Shown here: piece after piece, positions 1 to 6,353 of the stretch
How positions within the stretch are numbered: position 1 is the stretch's first letter
Layout: each line of letters begins with the position of its first letter
Virus record (IMG/VR): IMGVR_UViG_3300046535_002106
Coordinates: 1-20,250 of that record
Length of the DNA stretch: 20,250 nt
Direction: 5' to 3' (one strand)
Source of the DNA: a virus
The notes under the pieces: model-generated
Told to the model about the DNA's origin: nothing
Seen by the model: the letters and a program-made list of their open reading frames with translations, nothing else
Database searches by the model: none
Translations under genes and position numbers: made by a program

Positions 1-2
1 TC

Positions 3-1007
3 ACCCAGTGTTTTGACGAGCCTATTGGTATTATTGGTGATGGTCAGTGTGTAATTCATGACATCAACATAGCAAGTGTTTGGACCGTTGGTCAAGCAAT
101 TGGTATGAAGAAGAATGAAATCTTACTGGACTCTGATGATGACGAAAATCCGCTCAACAAGGAGAAGTACGCCAACATTCTAAAGATGATGAAGGAGACC
201 AAACTCCACATCATTGATGAGTGCCACATGTCAGCCTGCGAGACCATTCAACAGGTCTTCAAGCACTCTGCATCAGAATACATCTACGGACTCAGCGGAT
301 CTCCTTGGCGTGACGATGGCGCTGACTTGATGATTGAGTCTATCCTTGGTAAGTACATTGTTAACATTCCAGCTTCACGTCTTATCAAAGAAGGATATTT
401 AGCACAACCATTCATTAAGTTCCGCGTTACTCCGGCTTATCCATACGAACTAGAAAGACAATACCAATCCATATACAAGAAGTATGTGGTAGAGAATGAT
501 GTTCGTAATGGTTTAGTTCTTGATGCGGCTAAAGCTCTGGTTGGCAAAGGATACCAAACACTAGTTCTATTCAACAGCCTCAAGCATGGCAAGATTCTAT
601 ACGAGTTATTCCAAGAGCACATGAGTTGTGCCATATTGGATGGCTCGAACGACAAGGATGAAAGAGAAAAAGTCAAAAAAGACTTGATGAACCACAAAAT
701 TGATTGTGTTCTCGCCTCTCGTATCTTTGATATAGGCGTAGACATTCCAAGTTTGTCGGGCCTAGTTATTGCTTGTGGTGGTAAGTCCACTGTCAAAGCT
801 TTACAGAGAGTAGGGCGAGTCATCCGCAAATATCCTGGCAAGAAGTTTGCCGTAGTAATCGATTTCGCTGACCAAGCACCATTTTTGGATAATCATTCTA
901 GAATAAGACACCGCATCTATACGTCAGAAGATGGCTTCGATGTGCAGTGGCCAAAAGAAGTAAAACAATCAAGGAAAAGAAAGAAGAAAGATGAGCAAGA
1001 CGAATGA
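3..1007 (+). CDS. SF2 DNA helicase (DECH box), UvsW/ResIII-like, 5'-truncated
   Basis: The reading frame is open to the left edge, so the gene begins outside the window; the ATG at 105 is internal. Upstream of it the frame reads GIIGDGQ, then a DINIASVWTVGQAIG stretch, the motif Ia/Ib region of XPB/UvsW-type helicases. Visible motifs, numbered from the internal Met: DECH Walker B at 38-41 (nt 216-227), SGSPWRDD (motif III) at 64-71, FDIGVDIPSLSG (motif V) near 208-219 and QRVGRVIR (motif VI) at 234-241. Motif I lies off the left edge. The family unwinds DNA using ATP; phage members act in recombination, fork regression or replication start. Its 3' end overlaps the next gene by 17 bases, and a DnaC/DnaB pair follows, which fits a replication role. 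The superfamily call is firm; the precise role is inferred. Confidence 0.9.
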   Translation, partial: TQCFDEPIGIIGDGQCVIHDINIASVWTVGQAIGMKKNEILLDSDDDENPLNKEKYANILKMMKETKLHIIDECHMSACETIQQVFKHSASEYIYGLSGSPWRDDGADLMIESILGKYIVNIPASRLIKEGYLAQPFIKFRVTPAYPYELERQYQSIYKKYVVENDVRNGLVLDAAKALVGKGYQTLVLFNSLKHGKILYELFQEHMSCAILDGSNDKDEREKVKKDLMNHKIDCVLASRIFDIGVDIPSLSGLVIACGGKSTVKALQRVGRVIRKYPGKKFAVVIDFADQAPFLDNHSRIRHRIYTSEDGFDVQWPKEVKQSRKRKKKDEQDE

Positions 1008-1593
1008 CGATGGAGGCGATCTAACGCCCATTCCGAATGACAAATACAAGAAGTTCTTCGAAAAGTTTGCCGAGATTGATACCCTGGATGTGTCGCAATG
1101 GAAAGTTGCCCACATCCTTGGTTATTTCTGCAAGAAGTATAAGCAGACTTATGGCCTTGACTACTCTTGGAAATTCAATAACCAGAGCCCAAGCAAGTGT
1201 TTTGAGGTCTGGCAACTCAATACCTTGGCCGCTAAGCTATCTGCCAATCCTAAGATTCTGCGAGACTACATAGACTGGGTGTACGAGAAGTATGTGCCCA
1301 AGACTAAGGCGCGTTTCCGCTCTGTTTCTTTCATCACTAAAGACGAGATAGTCCAAGACTACAAAATGAATGTCCTCTTAGCTGGACAGAAGAATCTACA
1401 GGTAGATCGATCTACCCAGTTGCCGCCCAACTACATTGAGATCATGAATGAGATTGGCGGTATCAACGTTACGACTTATGGGGACCTGGCATTCCTTTCA
1501 CACATGGATCCTATGCCAGACAACATTGCCAAAGCGATGGAGAGGTTGGCCGAGTTTGGGCTTGACCAAGGTGTACTAAGAAGGATTGTATGA
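991..1593 (+). CDS. Unknown 200-residue protein in the replication block
   Basis: I do not recognise a family. The product is 200 residues, soluble-looking and rich in aromatic and charged residues, with no signal peptide or membrane segment. Residues 15-100 look mainly helical, with many Trp, Tyr and Lys (for example YCKKYKQTYG-like and DWVYEKYVPKTKARF stretches). The tail near 150-200 also looks helical. It starts inside the helicase gene (17-base overlap), and its stop overlaps the next ATG. The operon position between a helicase and a DnaC-type loader suggests a replisome accessory factor, but that is context only. The ribosome-binding site is a purine-rich run rather than a clean Shine-Dalgarno sequence. 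Confidence 0.8.
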   Translation: MSKTNDDGGDLTPIPNDKYKKFFEKFAEIDTLDVSQWKVAHILGYFCKKYKQTYGLDYSWKFNNQSPSKCFEVWQLNTLAAKLSANPKILRDYIDWVYEKYVPKTKARFRSVSFITKDEIVQDYKMNVLLAGQKNLQVDRSTQLPPNYIEIMNEIGGINVTTYGDLAFLSHMDPMPDNIAKAMERLAEFGLDQGVLRRIV

Positions 1594-2036
1594 TTACAGT
1601 AGACGTAGGACAATGGGTTAAATGCTTCTTGAGAGGCGGAATGGTGCTTGAAGGTTTCGTCGAAGAATTCACTGATGCCCAGGCGGTATTGCGATCAATA
1701 AACGACGGAAGTAAAATGATTATACACCACCCCAAGGAGGATATAATGCTAACCAAGATTATGCCCGAGCCGGACATCCTAGAAACTGTAGAGACAAAGC
1801 CGGCTCCAGAACCACCAGCTATCAAAGTTCAGATAAAGAACAAGCTGCAAGAGGCATTACAGACTGAAGATCCGGAACTTCAAAACATGAATATTGAAGA
1901 GCTGCGTCAGCTAGTCCACGAGCATGATAGGCAACTTATTGCTCAGAAAAGAAGAGAACACTTTGGGGCACCTGGCAATGCCAAAATGACTCGATACAGT
2001 TCTCCACTAGGCAAAATTCCTCGTAAGGGAGAATAA
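1590..2036 (+). CDS. Unknown protein with a possible Sm-like N-terminal fold
   Basis: The product is 148 residues. Residues 1-55 alternate short beta-like segments with glycine turns: a WVKCFLRGGMVLEG stretch, FVEEFTDAQAVLRS, then SKMIIHHPKEDIMLTKI. This strand order resembles the five-stranded Sm/Hfq barrel, which begins with a V-L-x-G-x-x-x-x-G-x-V pattern. That reading is by eye only. A proline/glutamate-rich linker (about 58-72) leads to a helical, charged C-terminus (about 73-125) that could be a coiled coil. An AAGGA ribosome-binding site precedes the ATG, which overlaps the upstream stop. The stop overlaps the next ATG (TAATG), so it is probably translationally coupled to the helicase loader. 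An RNA or single-stranded DNA binding role is possible but unproven. Confidence 0.75.
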   Translation: MITVDVGQWVKCFLRGGMVLEGFVEEFTDAQAVLRSINDGSKMIIHHPKEDIMLTKIMPEPDILETVETKPAPEPPAIKVQIKNKLQEALQTEDPELQNMNIEELRQLVHEHDRQLIAQKRREHFGAPGNAKMTRYSSPLGKIPRKGE

Positions 2037-2743
2037 TGGAACCGATTGATTTTACCAGAAGCCGTGCGCTCAACAATATCCCTACCAAGAAGCTTCAGGA
2101 AGAACTAGATGCTATCAATGCGAGTTCTGATCCAATAGAGGTTAAACACGTTAAGCTTATTGCAACCAATAGGTATGCCGAAAGCAATATCCCTATTGAG
2201 TATTGGCAGCTCAAGATGGAGAAGAACTTTGTAGGGGACCCACGTCTCAAACAGAAATATGATGAGTACATCACTGATTTGAAAGTGTCTCATCAGTCCG
2301 GAGCTTCGTTCTGTTTGGCGGGCGGGCATGGTGTTGGTAAGACAATGACTATGGCATGCATTCTAAAGAAGGCAAGTCAGAAGGGGTATTCATGTCTTTA
2401 CACAACCCTTAGTGATATTGTTAGTGTATTGATTCAAGCTCCACCAGAGGATAGATTCCTGGCTCGTCAAGAGCTTATCAAGGTTGACTTTCTGGTCATC
2501 GATGAATTTGATCCTAGGTTTATGGCATCAGAAAACGCGGCAGATTTGTATGCAAGAACGTTGGAAAGCATTTTCCGCACTCGTAGTGCTAATAAGCAGC
2601 CGACGTTGATGTGCACTAATAGCCCGAACGTAGTGGAGAGTTTTCATGGTCCATTGAAGGCAAGCATCAATAGCTTGATGAAGGGATACATCAAAGTGTT
2701 TCCTGTACTGGGTGAAGATATTAGAACGCGGGGTGTCAAATGA
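2036..2743 (+). CDS. DnaC-type AAA+ replicative helicase loader
   Basis: The 235-residue product has Walker A GGHGVGKT at 96-103, Walker B FLVIDE at 152-157 and a sensor-1-like LMCTNSPN at 191-198. An RYAESNIP motif at 46-53 matches the RY-x-x-A-NIP signature just before the ATPase core in DnaC/IstB-type loaders. The family binds DnaB-type hexamers and loads them on DNA using ATP. The gene lies directly upstream of a DnaB-type helicase with an ATGA overlap, which supports a loader role over IstB of a transposon; there is no transposase nearby. The start is set by the TAATG overlap and an upstream AAGGGAG. Confidence 0.92.
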   Translation: MEPIDFTRSRALNNIPTKKLQEELDAINASSDPIEVKHVKLIATNRYAESNIPIEYWQLKMEKNFVGDPRLKQKYDEYITDLKVSHQSGASFCLAGGHGVGKTMTMACILKKASQKGYSCLYTTLSDIVSVLIQAPPEDRFLARQELIKVDFLVIDEFDPRFMASENAADLYARTLESIFRTRSANKQPTLMCTNSPNVVESFHGPLKASINSLMKGYIKVFPVLGEDIRTRGVK

Positions 2744-4149
2744 GTTTCGATGATTTGGAAATGAGAGTTCTAAAGACCATTACTACTAACAAGAAGTTTG
2801 GTCTGGACTTTGCCAACGAAAACGACCCCAAGCTGTTCTCAGGTGAATTGTGGAATTTTGCCAACGTAGTAGTTGGGTACATCAAAACCCACAAAGACCT
2901 ACCCACTATTCGTGTTATCAATGAAAAGCTTTCAAAAGGCAACAACGAGAATCTTCTCAAGAAGATCAATTCCGTTTGGGATAGTCTTCAAAAGATTCAG
3001 GTTGATGACAAAGAGTATAAGCACGATCTAGAGAAGATGAAGAAGCGCTTTGCAGAAAAGACGCTTATCGACACCTCTGGTATGTTGGGCAAACTAGAGC
3101 CTGGCAACATCGATGTCAACAAGACTGTTGTTGAACTTCAGAAAACTATTCAGTCCATCAAGGGGCTAAGCCAGACTCGTGCGTATGAACGCAGGACTCT
3201 CAAAGGCGATGTGCCATTTTTCCGTGATGAATACAACGCGAAACTAGAAGACCCCAACTTCGATGCTGGTATCAAAACCGGCTATTCATTTCTTGACCAC
3301 GTAACAGATGGTCTACGAGCTGGTGAGTTGTTGCTCATCGGTGGTGAGTCTGGTGGTGGTAAGTCCATGCTCTTGATGAACATGGCACTCCAGATTTGGT
3401 TAGGGCAAAACAACATTGACATGACTGAGAATTTCAGTCCTGGCACCAATGTAATGTACTTCTCTTTGGAAATGCCATTCAAGCCTTGCCGTAATCGTGT
3501 GCTAGGTAGATTGTCATCCAATCCAACTAAGCTAATCAGAACGGCTAAGCTAAACAATGAAGAAGCTGGAAAACTCAAGAAGGTATTGAAATTCGTTGGT
3601 AACTATCCAAACGAATTTGAAATCATTGATATCCCTCGTGGCGCCACTATGGAGAGCCTTGAGCTGATATATGAGGAAGCCAAAGTTCTGTACGACCCCA
3701 AAGTCATTGTCATCGACTATCTTGGTTTGATGGACTATGAGGGCGGCAAGGAGATGGATGACTGGCTCAAGCTCGGTAAGATTGCAGAACGCATTCACGA
3801 GTTCGCCCGTGTCCACAACGTAACCGTTCTAAGCGCAGTTCAGCTTAATCGTTCCAAGGGAGCCAAGGAAGAGGACAAGATTGGGTTGCACCGTATTGGG
3901 CGTTCGGCTTTGATTATGACCAACGCTAACATTGCTATTCAGATTGAGACCCGAGCTAACGAGAAAAACTTCCCAGATATGAAGTACCACGTCATCAAAA
4001 ACCGTGATGGTGAATTGGGTGATGGTAGACTCATAAAAAACCTGGCCTGTGGTACCCTTTTGGACGAAAAAACCGAGGAAGATCCTACTACTTTCGAGAT
4101 GCGAGACCCTGATGATATTTCAGAAAAGATTGAATTATTAGACATATAA
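2740..4149 (+). CDS. DnaB-type replicative DNA helicase
   Basis: The 469-residue product has an N-terminal helical region (about 1-145) and a RecA-like C-terminal motor. Visible motifs: GYSFLDHVTDGLRAGEL at 181-197, Walker A GESGGGKS at 202-209, YFSLEMP at 240-246 with the catalytic Glu at 244, Walker B VIVIDYLG at 322-329, AVQLNRS at 366-372 and KNRDGELG at 420-427, where the arginine-finger region lies. Length and motif order match hexameric DnaB/gp41-like fork helicases. The ATGA overlap with the DnaC-type loader makes a loader-helicase pair. No primase domain is fused, and none is encoded next door. The acidic C-terminal tail (residues 443-469) follows the last recognisable motif. Confidence 0.95.
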   Translation: MSFDDLEMRVLKTITTNKKFGLDFANENDPKLFSGELWNFANVVVGYIKTHKDLPTIRVINEKLSKGNNENLLKKINSVWDSLQKIQVDDKEYKHDLEKMKKRFAEKTLIDTSGMLGKLEPGNIDVNKTVVELQKTIQSIKGLSQTRAYERRTLKGDVPFFRDEYNAKLEDPNFDAGIKTGYSFLDHVTDGLRAGELLLIGGESGGGKSMLLMNMALQIWLGQNNIDMTENFSPGTNVMYFSLEMPFKPCRNRVLGRLSSNPTKLIRTAKLNNEEAGKLKKVLKFVGNYPNEFEIIDIPRGATMESLELIYEEAKVLYDPKVIVIDYLGLMDYEGGKEMDDWLKLGKIAERIHEFARVHNVTVLSAVQLNRSKGAKEEDKIGLHRIGRSALIMTNANIAIQIETRANEKNFPDMKYHVIKNRDGELGDGRLIKNLACGTLLDEKTEEDPTTFEMRDPDDISEKIELLDI

Positions 4150-4161
4150 TAAGAGGTCAAA

Positions 4162-4335
4162 ATGCAGGATAAAGTAGTGGCGGAAGCCGTCAGAATAGAG
4201 TATGAAGAAAAGACTGGAAAACTATATATTGTTTTCGAGGTCAAAGACGAAAAATACAAGCAAGATATCAGAGCCAATTGGACAAAAGATATAGAATATA
4301 AACTAGTAGATAAGTTCTTAGTACACGGTGATTGA
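4162..4335 (+). CDS. Small unknown protein (57 residues)
   Basis: This short frame starts with ATG behind an AAGAGGT ribosome-binding site, 12 bases after the helicase stop. It encodes 57 residues beginning MQDKVVAEAVRIEYEEKTGK, followed by a probable beta strand (LYIVFEVKD) and a charged tail ending in VHGD. The stop overlaps the ATG of the next gene (TGATG). It fills the space between two neighbours exactly and has a good ribosome-binding site, so I believe it is real. No function can be assigned. Confidence 0.7.
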   Translation: MQDKVVAEAVRIEYEEKTGKLYIVFEVKDEKYKQDIRANWTKDIEYKLVDKFLVHGD

Positions 4336-4682
4336 TGAATATAATTCAAATTGAAAATTTGAGAACTATAATTGATTTGCAGTACCCGCATATTTGTTTG
4401 AACGATGCTGACATTAGTCAGTTCCTTAACATTCCTTGGGAGAGAAAAAGGTTCTATCCTCTTCGCACCCGAGGTGGCTGGTATGATAAGAAGGGGTTCT
4501 TTCACAATGGTCATACGACTGTCTGGGCAAATCCTCGTATGAAACAGAACCACATTAAAATTGCCGACAAAGAGGTCCCAACTATTTCGGAAGGGGCTTA
4601 TTGGTCAATAGATTTTTCCTTTGAGGAAAAAGGTAGCGCCGATGTCATCCGCAGGATGATGAAGCTGAAAGCATTTTGGTAA
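4335..4682 (+). CDS. Unknown 115-residue protein
   Basis: I start it at the ATG at 4335, which overlaps the upstream stop, rather than the TTG one codon earlier; the overlap is the pattern used throughout this region. The product begins MNIIQIENLRTIIDLQYPH, has a basic aromatic centre (PWERKRFYPLRTRGGWYDKKGFFHNGH) and ends KLKAFW. No membrane segment, cysteine pair or known motif is visible. It lies in a run of small genes between the helicase and the zinc-ribbon genes. Function unknown. Confidence 0.75.
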   Translation: MNIIQIENLRTIIDLQYPHICLNDADISQFLNIPWERKRFYPLRTRGGWYDKKGFFHNGHTTVWANPRMKQNHIKIADKEVPTISEGAYWSIDFSFEEKGSADVIRRMMKLKAFW

Positions 4683-4691
4683 GAGGATAAT

Positions 4692-5000
4692 ATGCCAACC
4701 TATGAACATCGCTGTGACACATGTAAACATGAATGGGAAGATTCTTATTCTATTAAGATCGACCCACCTAAAGAATGTCCTGAGTGCAAAGCCGAGACAG
4801 TAACTCGTCTTATCTCAGGAGCACCAAGAGGAGTCGTTGAGCTATACGGCCAAGACTTGGTAGACAAGATTAGGGCTGACGCTAAGAAAGAAAAAGCTGA
4901 TGCAGCCAAAGATGAAAAGAAGTACGCCAACCTATTAGGTGAAGATAGGTACCAGAGCATGCAAGTGCAAATGGATCGTCAGAAGCGCGAGCGTAGATGA
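4692..5000 (+). CDS. FmdB-type zinc-ribbon protein
   Basis: The 102-residue product starts MPTYEHRCDTCKHEWE and carries CDTC (8-11) and CPEC (29-32), with TRLISGAPRG after the second pair. That is the CxxC...CxxC layout of the FmdB/regulatory zinc-ribbon family. The C-terminal half (about 52-102) is highly charged and helical (many Lys, Glu, Ala), unlike the short tail of the sister protein at 5232. FmdB domains are small zinc-binding modules of uncertain function that recur in bacteria and large phages. An AAGAGGAT ribosome-binding site precedes the start, and the stop overlaps the next gene. Confidence 0.85.
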   Translation: MPTYEHRCDTCKHEWEDSYSIKIDPPKECPECKAETVTRLISGAPRGVVELYGQDLVDKIRADAKKEKADAAKDEKKYANLLGEDRYQSMQVQMDRQKRERR

Positions 5001-5224
5001 ATGAATCACGCCGTGCACAGTTATCTGCTAACATGTTAGCCTGTAGCTATATTGTCAAAAAATTATTGATGAGAATTGCCGAGGTGGAGAACGACACGGA
5101 AACTCCGCTAGAAGATAAAGTTTCTCAAATCAAAAAGATTAAGGACGAAATAACTAAAGTTGGCACGGAAATTGACAGTATAAAAAAAGAGATTACATTA
5201 CTGAACGCATACAACGTAAATTGA
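4997..5224 (+). CDS. Small coiled-coil-like protein
   Basis: The 75-residue product lies between the two zinc-ribbon genes and overlaps the first by ATGA. After a short N-terminus (MNESRRAQLSANMLACS) it is strongly helical and charged. Hydrophobic residues in its second half (KVSQIKKIKDEITKVGTEID) follow a heptad-like pattern, so a coiled coil is likely. It has no catalytic motif. A role as a partner of the flanking zinc-ribbon proteins is only a guess from position. Confidence 0.75.
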   Translation: MNESRRAQLSANMLACSYIVKKLLMRIAEVENDTETPLEDKVSQIKKIKDEITKVGTEIDSIKKEITLLNAYNVN

Positions 5225-5231
5225 GGATGAA

Positions 5232-5426
5232 ATGCCGACGTATCTATACGAGTGTCCGACTCACGGAGAATTTGAACACCAACACTCAATCAAAGAAGAG
5301 TTAGAGTTCTGTCCACAATGCCAAGAAGCAACTCCATCTATAGAGCAAAAAGTCAAACGATTAATTGCAAGCGGCACAAATTTCATACTCAATGGGAGTG
5401 GTTGGGCCAAAGACAACTATAGCTAA
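5232..5426 (+). CDS. FmdB-type zinc-ribbon protein, short paralog with CxxH
   Basis: The 64-residue product begins MPTYLYECPTHGEFEHQHS. The second metal pair is CPQC (32-35). The first pair reads C-P-T-H instead of CxxC, so the site would be Cys3His. The C-terminus SGTNFILNGSGWAKDNYS matches the F-x-L-x-G-SGW tail typical of complete FmdB-family proteins. It is therefore a closer match to full FmdB than its neighbour at 4692, whose tail has been replaced by a helix. A TGAGGAT ribosome-binding site lies upstream. DNA or RNA binding is possible but not shown. Confidence 0.85.
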   Translation: MPTYLYECPTHGEFEHQHSIKEELEFCPQCQEATPSIEQKVKRLIASGTNFILNGSGWAKDNYS

Positions 5427-5427
5427 T

Positions 5428-5574
5428 ATGAAAAACAAGGGAGACAGCGACAAACACAAGTTAGAGCACGTAATTGAGCTGCTCAAGTTTGCCCTTTCCC
5501 TTGATGATGAAGAGATCATGAAGTCTACGGTAGAATCAGTGATCGAGATTTTGGAAGAAGAAATCAGTAAGTGA
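5428..5574 (+). CDS. Small acidic helical protein (48 residues)
   Basis: I start the frame at the ATG at 5428, one base after the zinc-ribbon stop (5424-5426). An earlier in-frame ATG at 5365 would overlap the conserved C-terminal tail of that gene by about 60 bases. The product, MKNKGDSDKHKLEHVIELLK onward, is 48 residues, acidic and apparently two helices. The ribosome-binding site is weak. Function unknown. Confidence 0.6.
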   Translation: MKNKGDSDKHKLEHVIELLKFALSLDDEEIMKSTVESVIEILEEEISK

Positions 5575-5667
5575 AATCGTTACGTTGTAGTGATTAGAGA
5601 CCTATTTTCCAAGGTGGTATCAATAATTGAGTATACCTTTACTTTCGACCTAAAGTGAGAAAACTAA
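5575..5667. promoter_or_regulatory. Intergenic gap before the sigma factor gene, possible promoter
   Basis: This 93-base gap is one of only three larger breaks in an otherwise overlapping gene array. It contains TTGAGTATACCT at 5628-5639, a plausible AT-rich promoter element, and a 5-bp hairpin (ACTTT at 5641-5645 with AAAGT at 5652-5656) just before the start codon. No strong sigma-70 hexamer pair stands out. It probably holds a transcription start for the sigma factor gene; the exact site cannot be fixed. Confidence 0.3.
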
Positions 5668-6297
5668 ATGCTAACAGAACAAGAAGCACATGACCTAATG
5701 ACTAAGTTTATCGAGCTTAGAGACCAGGTAAAGGAATCCGGCGACTCTAAGATTGAGGCTCAGTTTAAGCGTCATGAACAAGAGTGCATTGAGAAATTTC
5801 GATATCTAGTCACCATGAAAACTGGCCGCTACAAGGCGTTCAGCAATTATGAAGATTTGAATCAAGAGGGCTTCGAAGCTCTGATCAAAGCAATGAAAAC
5901 CTTCAAACCGAACAAGGGATCTTTCTTTGCGTGGGCACACAACTATATTGGGACTCGTATTTCGAGAAGCGCCAATTTGCACACGACAATCCGTTTCCCG
6001 TTGAAGGTTGCTAAAGCAAATACACCACACAAGGAATCTGTAATGCCTGTGCAGGTGGAGGAACGCTATTGCCCTGATAAGGAGCTTGAGGAATCTCAAA
6101 CTACTCATGCCGTACAAGGTGCTCTATCTGTTTTGAATAAAGAACAGAAGGAGATCATTAGTCTGGCATATGGATTTGATGGTGACAAGCCAATGTCCAT
6201 TAACAAGATATGTAAAAAGTTAAGCATATCGCGATTGAGCTGTATCAAAACAATAAACAGCGCTCTTTCTTCCATGAAAGAGAATATCAAAATCTAA
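5668..6297 (+). CDS. RNA polymerase sigma-70-family factor, phage-encoded
   Basis: The 209-residue product has recognisable sigma region 2 at about 42-101: YLVTMKTGRYKAF, then YEDLNQEGFEALIKAM at 61-76, then FKPNKGSFFAWAHNYIGTRI (79-98). These match the core-binding and -10-melting signature of sigma-70 factors (DLxQEG, F-x-P-x-KG-x-F). A linker with TTIRFPLKVAKA follows, then a region-4-like helix-turn-helix at about 148-205 (LNKEQKEIISLAYGF, SINKICKKLSISRL). Region 1 and most of region 3 are absent. It would bind host RNA polymerase and direct it to phage promoters. Its likely targets are worth comparing with the inverted promoter-like element at 16145-16232. Neighbouring gaps on both sides suggest it has its own transcript. 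Confidence 0.88.
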   Translation: MLTEQEAHDLMTKFIELRDQVKESGDSKIEAQFKRHEQECIEKFRYLVTMKTGRYKAFSNYEDLNQEGFEALIKAMKTFKPNKGSFFAWAHNYIGTRISRSANLHTTIRFPLKVAKANTPHKESVMPVQVEERYCPDKELEESQTTHAVQGALSVLNKEQKEIISLAYGFDGDKPMSINKICKKLSISRLSCIKTINSALSSMKENIKI

Positions 6298-6353
6298 CCG
6301 TCTGCTGTATTGTAATATAGGGACTTTAACTTAATTCTTCTGAAGGATGGATT
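6298..6353. promoter_or_regulatory. Intergenic gap before the ribonucleotide reductase gene, possible promoter
   Basis: This 56-base gap contains TTGTAATATAGGG at 6312-6324, an AT-rich candidate -10-type element, followed by a GAAGGAT ribosome-binding site close to the ATG. No hairpin with a T-run is present, so I see no terminator for the sigma gene. Promoter assignment rests on base composition and position only. Confidence 0.3.

Noticed and set aside
437-841. A 134-residue minus-strand frame inside the helicase gene
   Set aside because: It lies wholly inside a gene with clear helicase motifs, shows no recognisable domain and has no supporting ribosome-binding site.
105-1007. Starting the helicase at the ATG at 105
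   Set aside because: The frame is open to the left edge and the upstream residues look like helicase motif Ia/Ib sequence, so the gene begins outside the window.
4332-4334. TTG start for the 115-residue gene
   Set aside because: The ATG at 4335 overlaps the upstream stop, as in the neighbouring genes, and needs no alternative start.
5365-5574. The longer start for the small acidic gene
   Set aside because: It would overlap the conserved FmdB tail of the upstream gene by about 60 bases. The ATG at 5428 just after that stop is a better fit.
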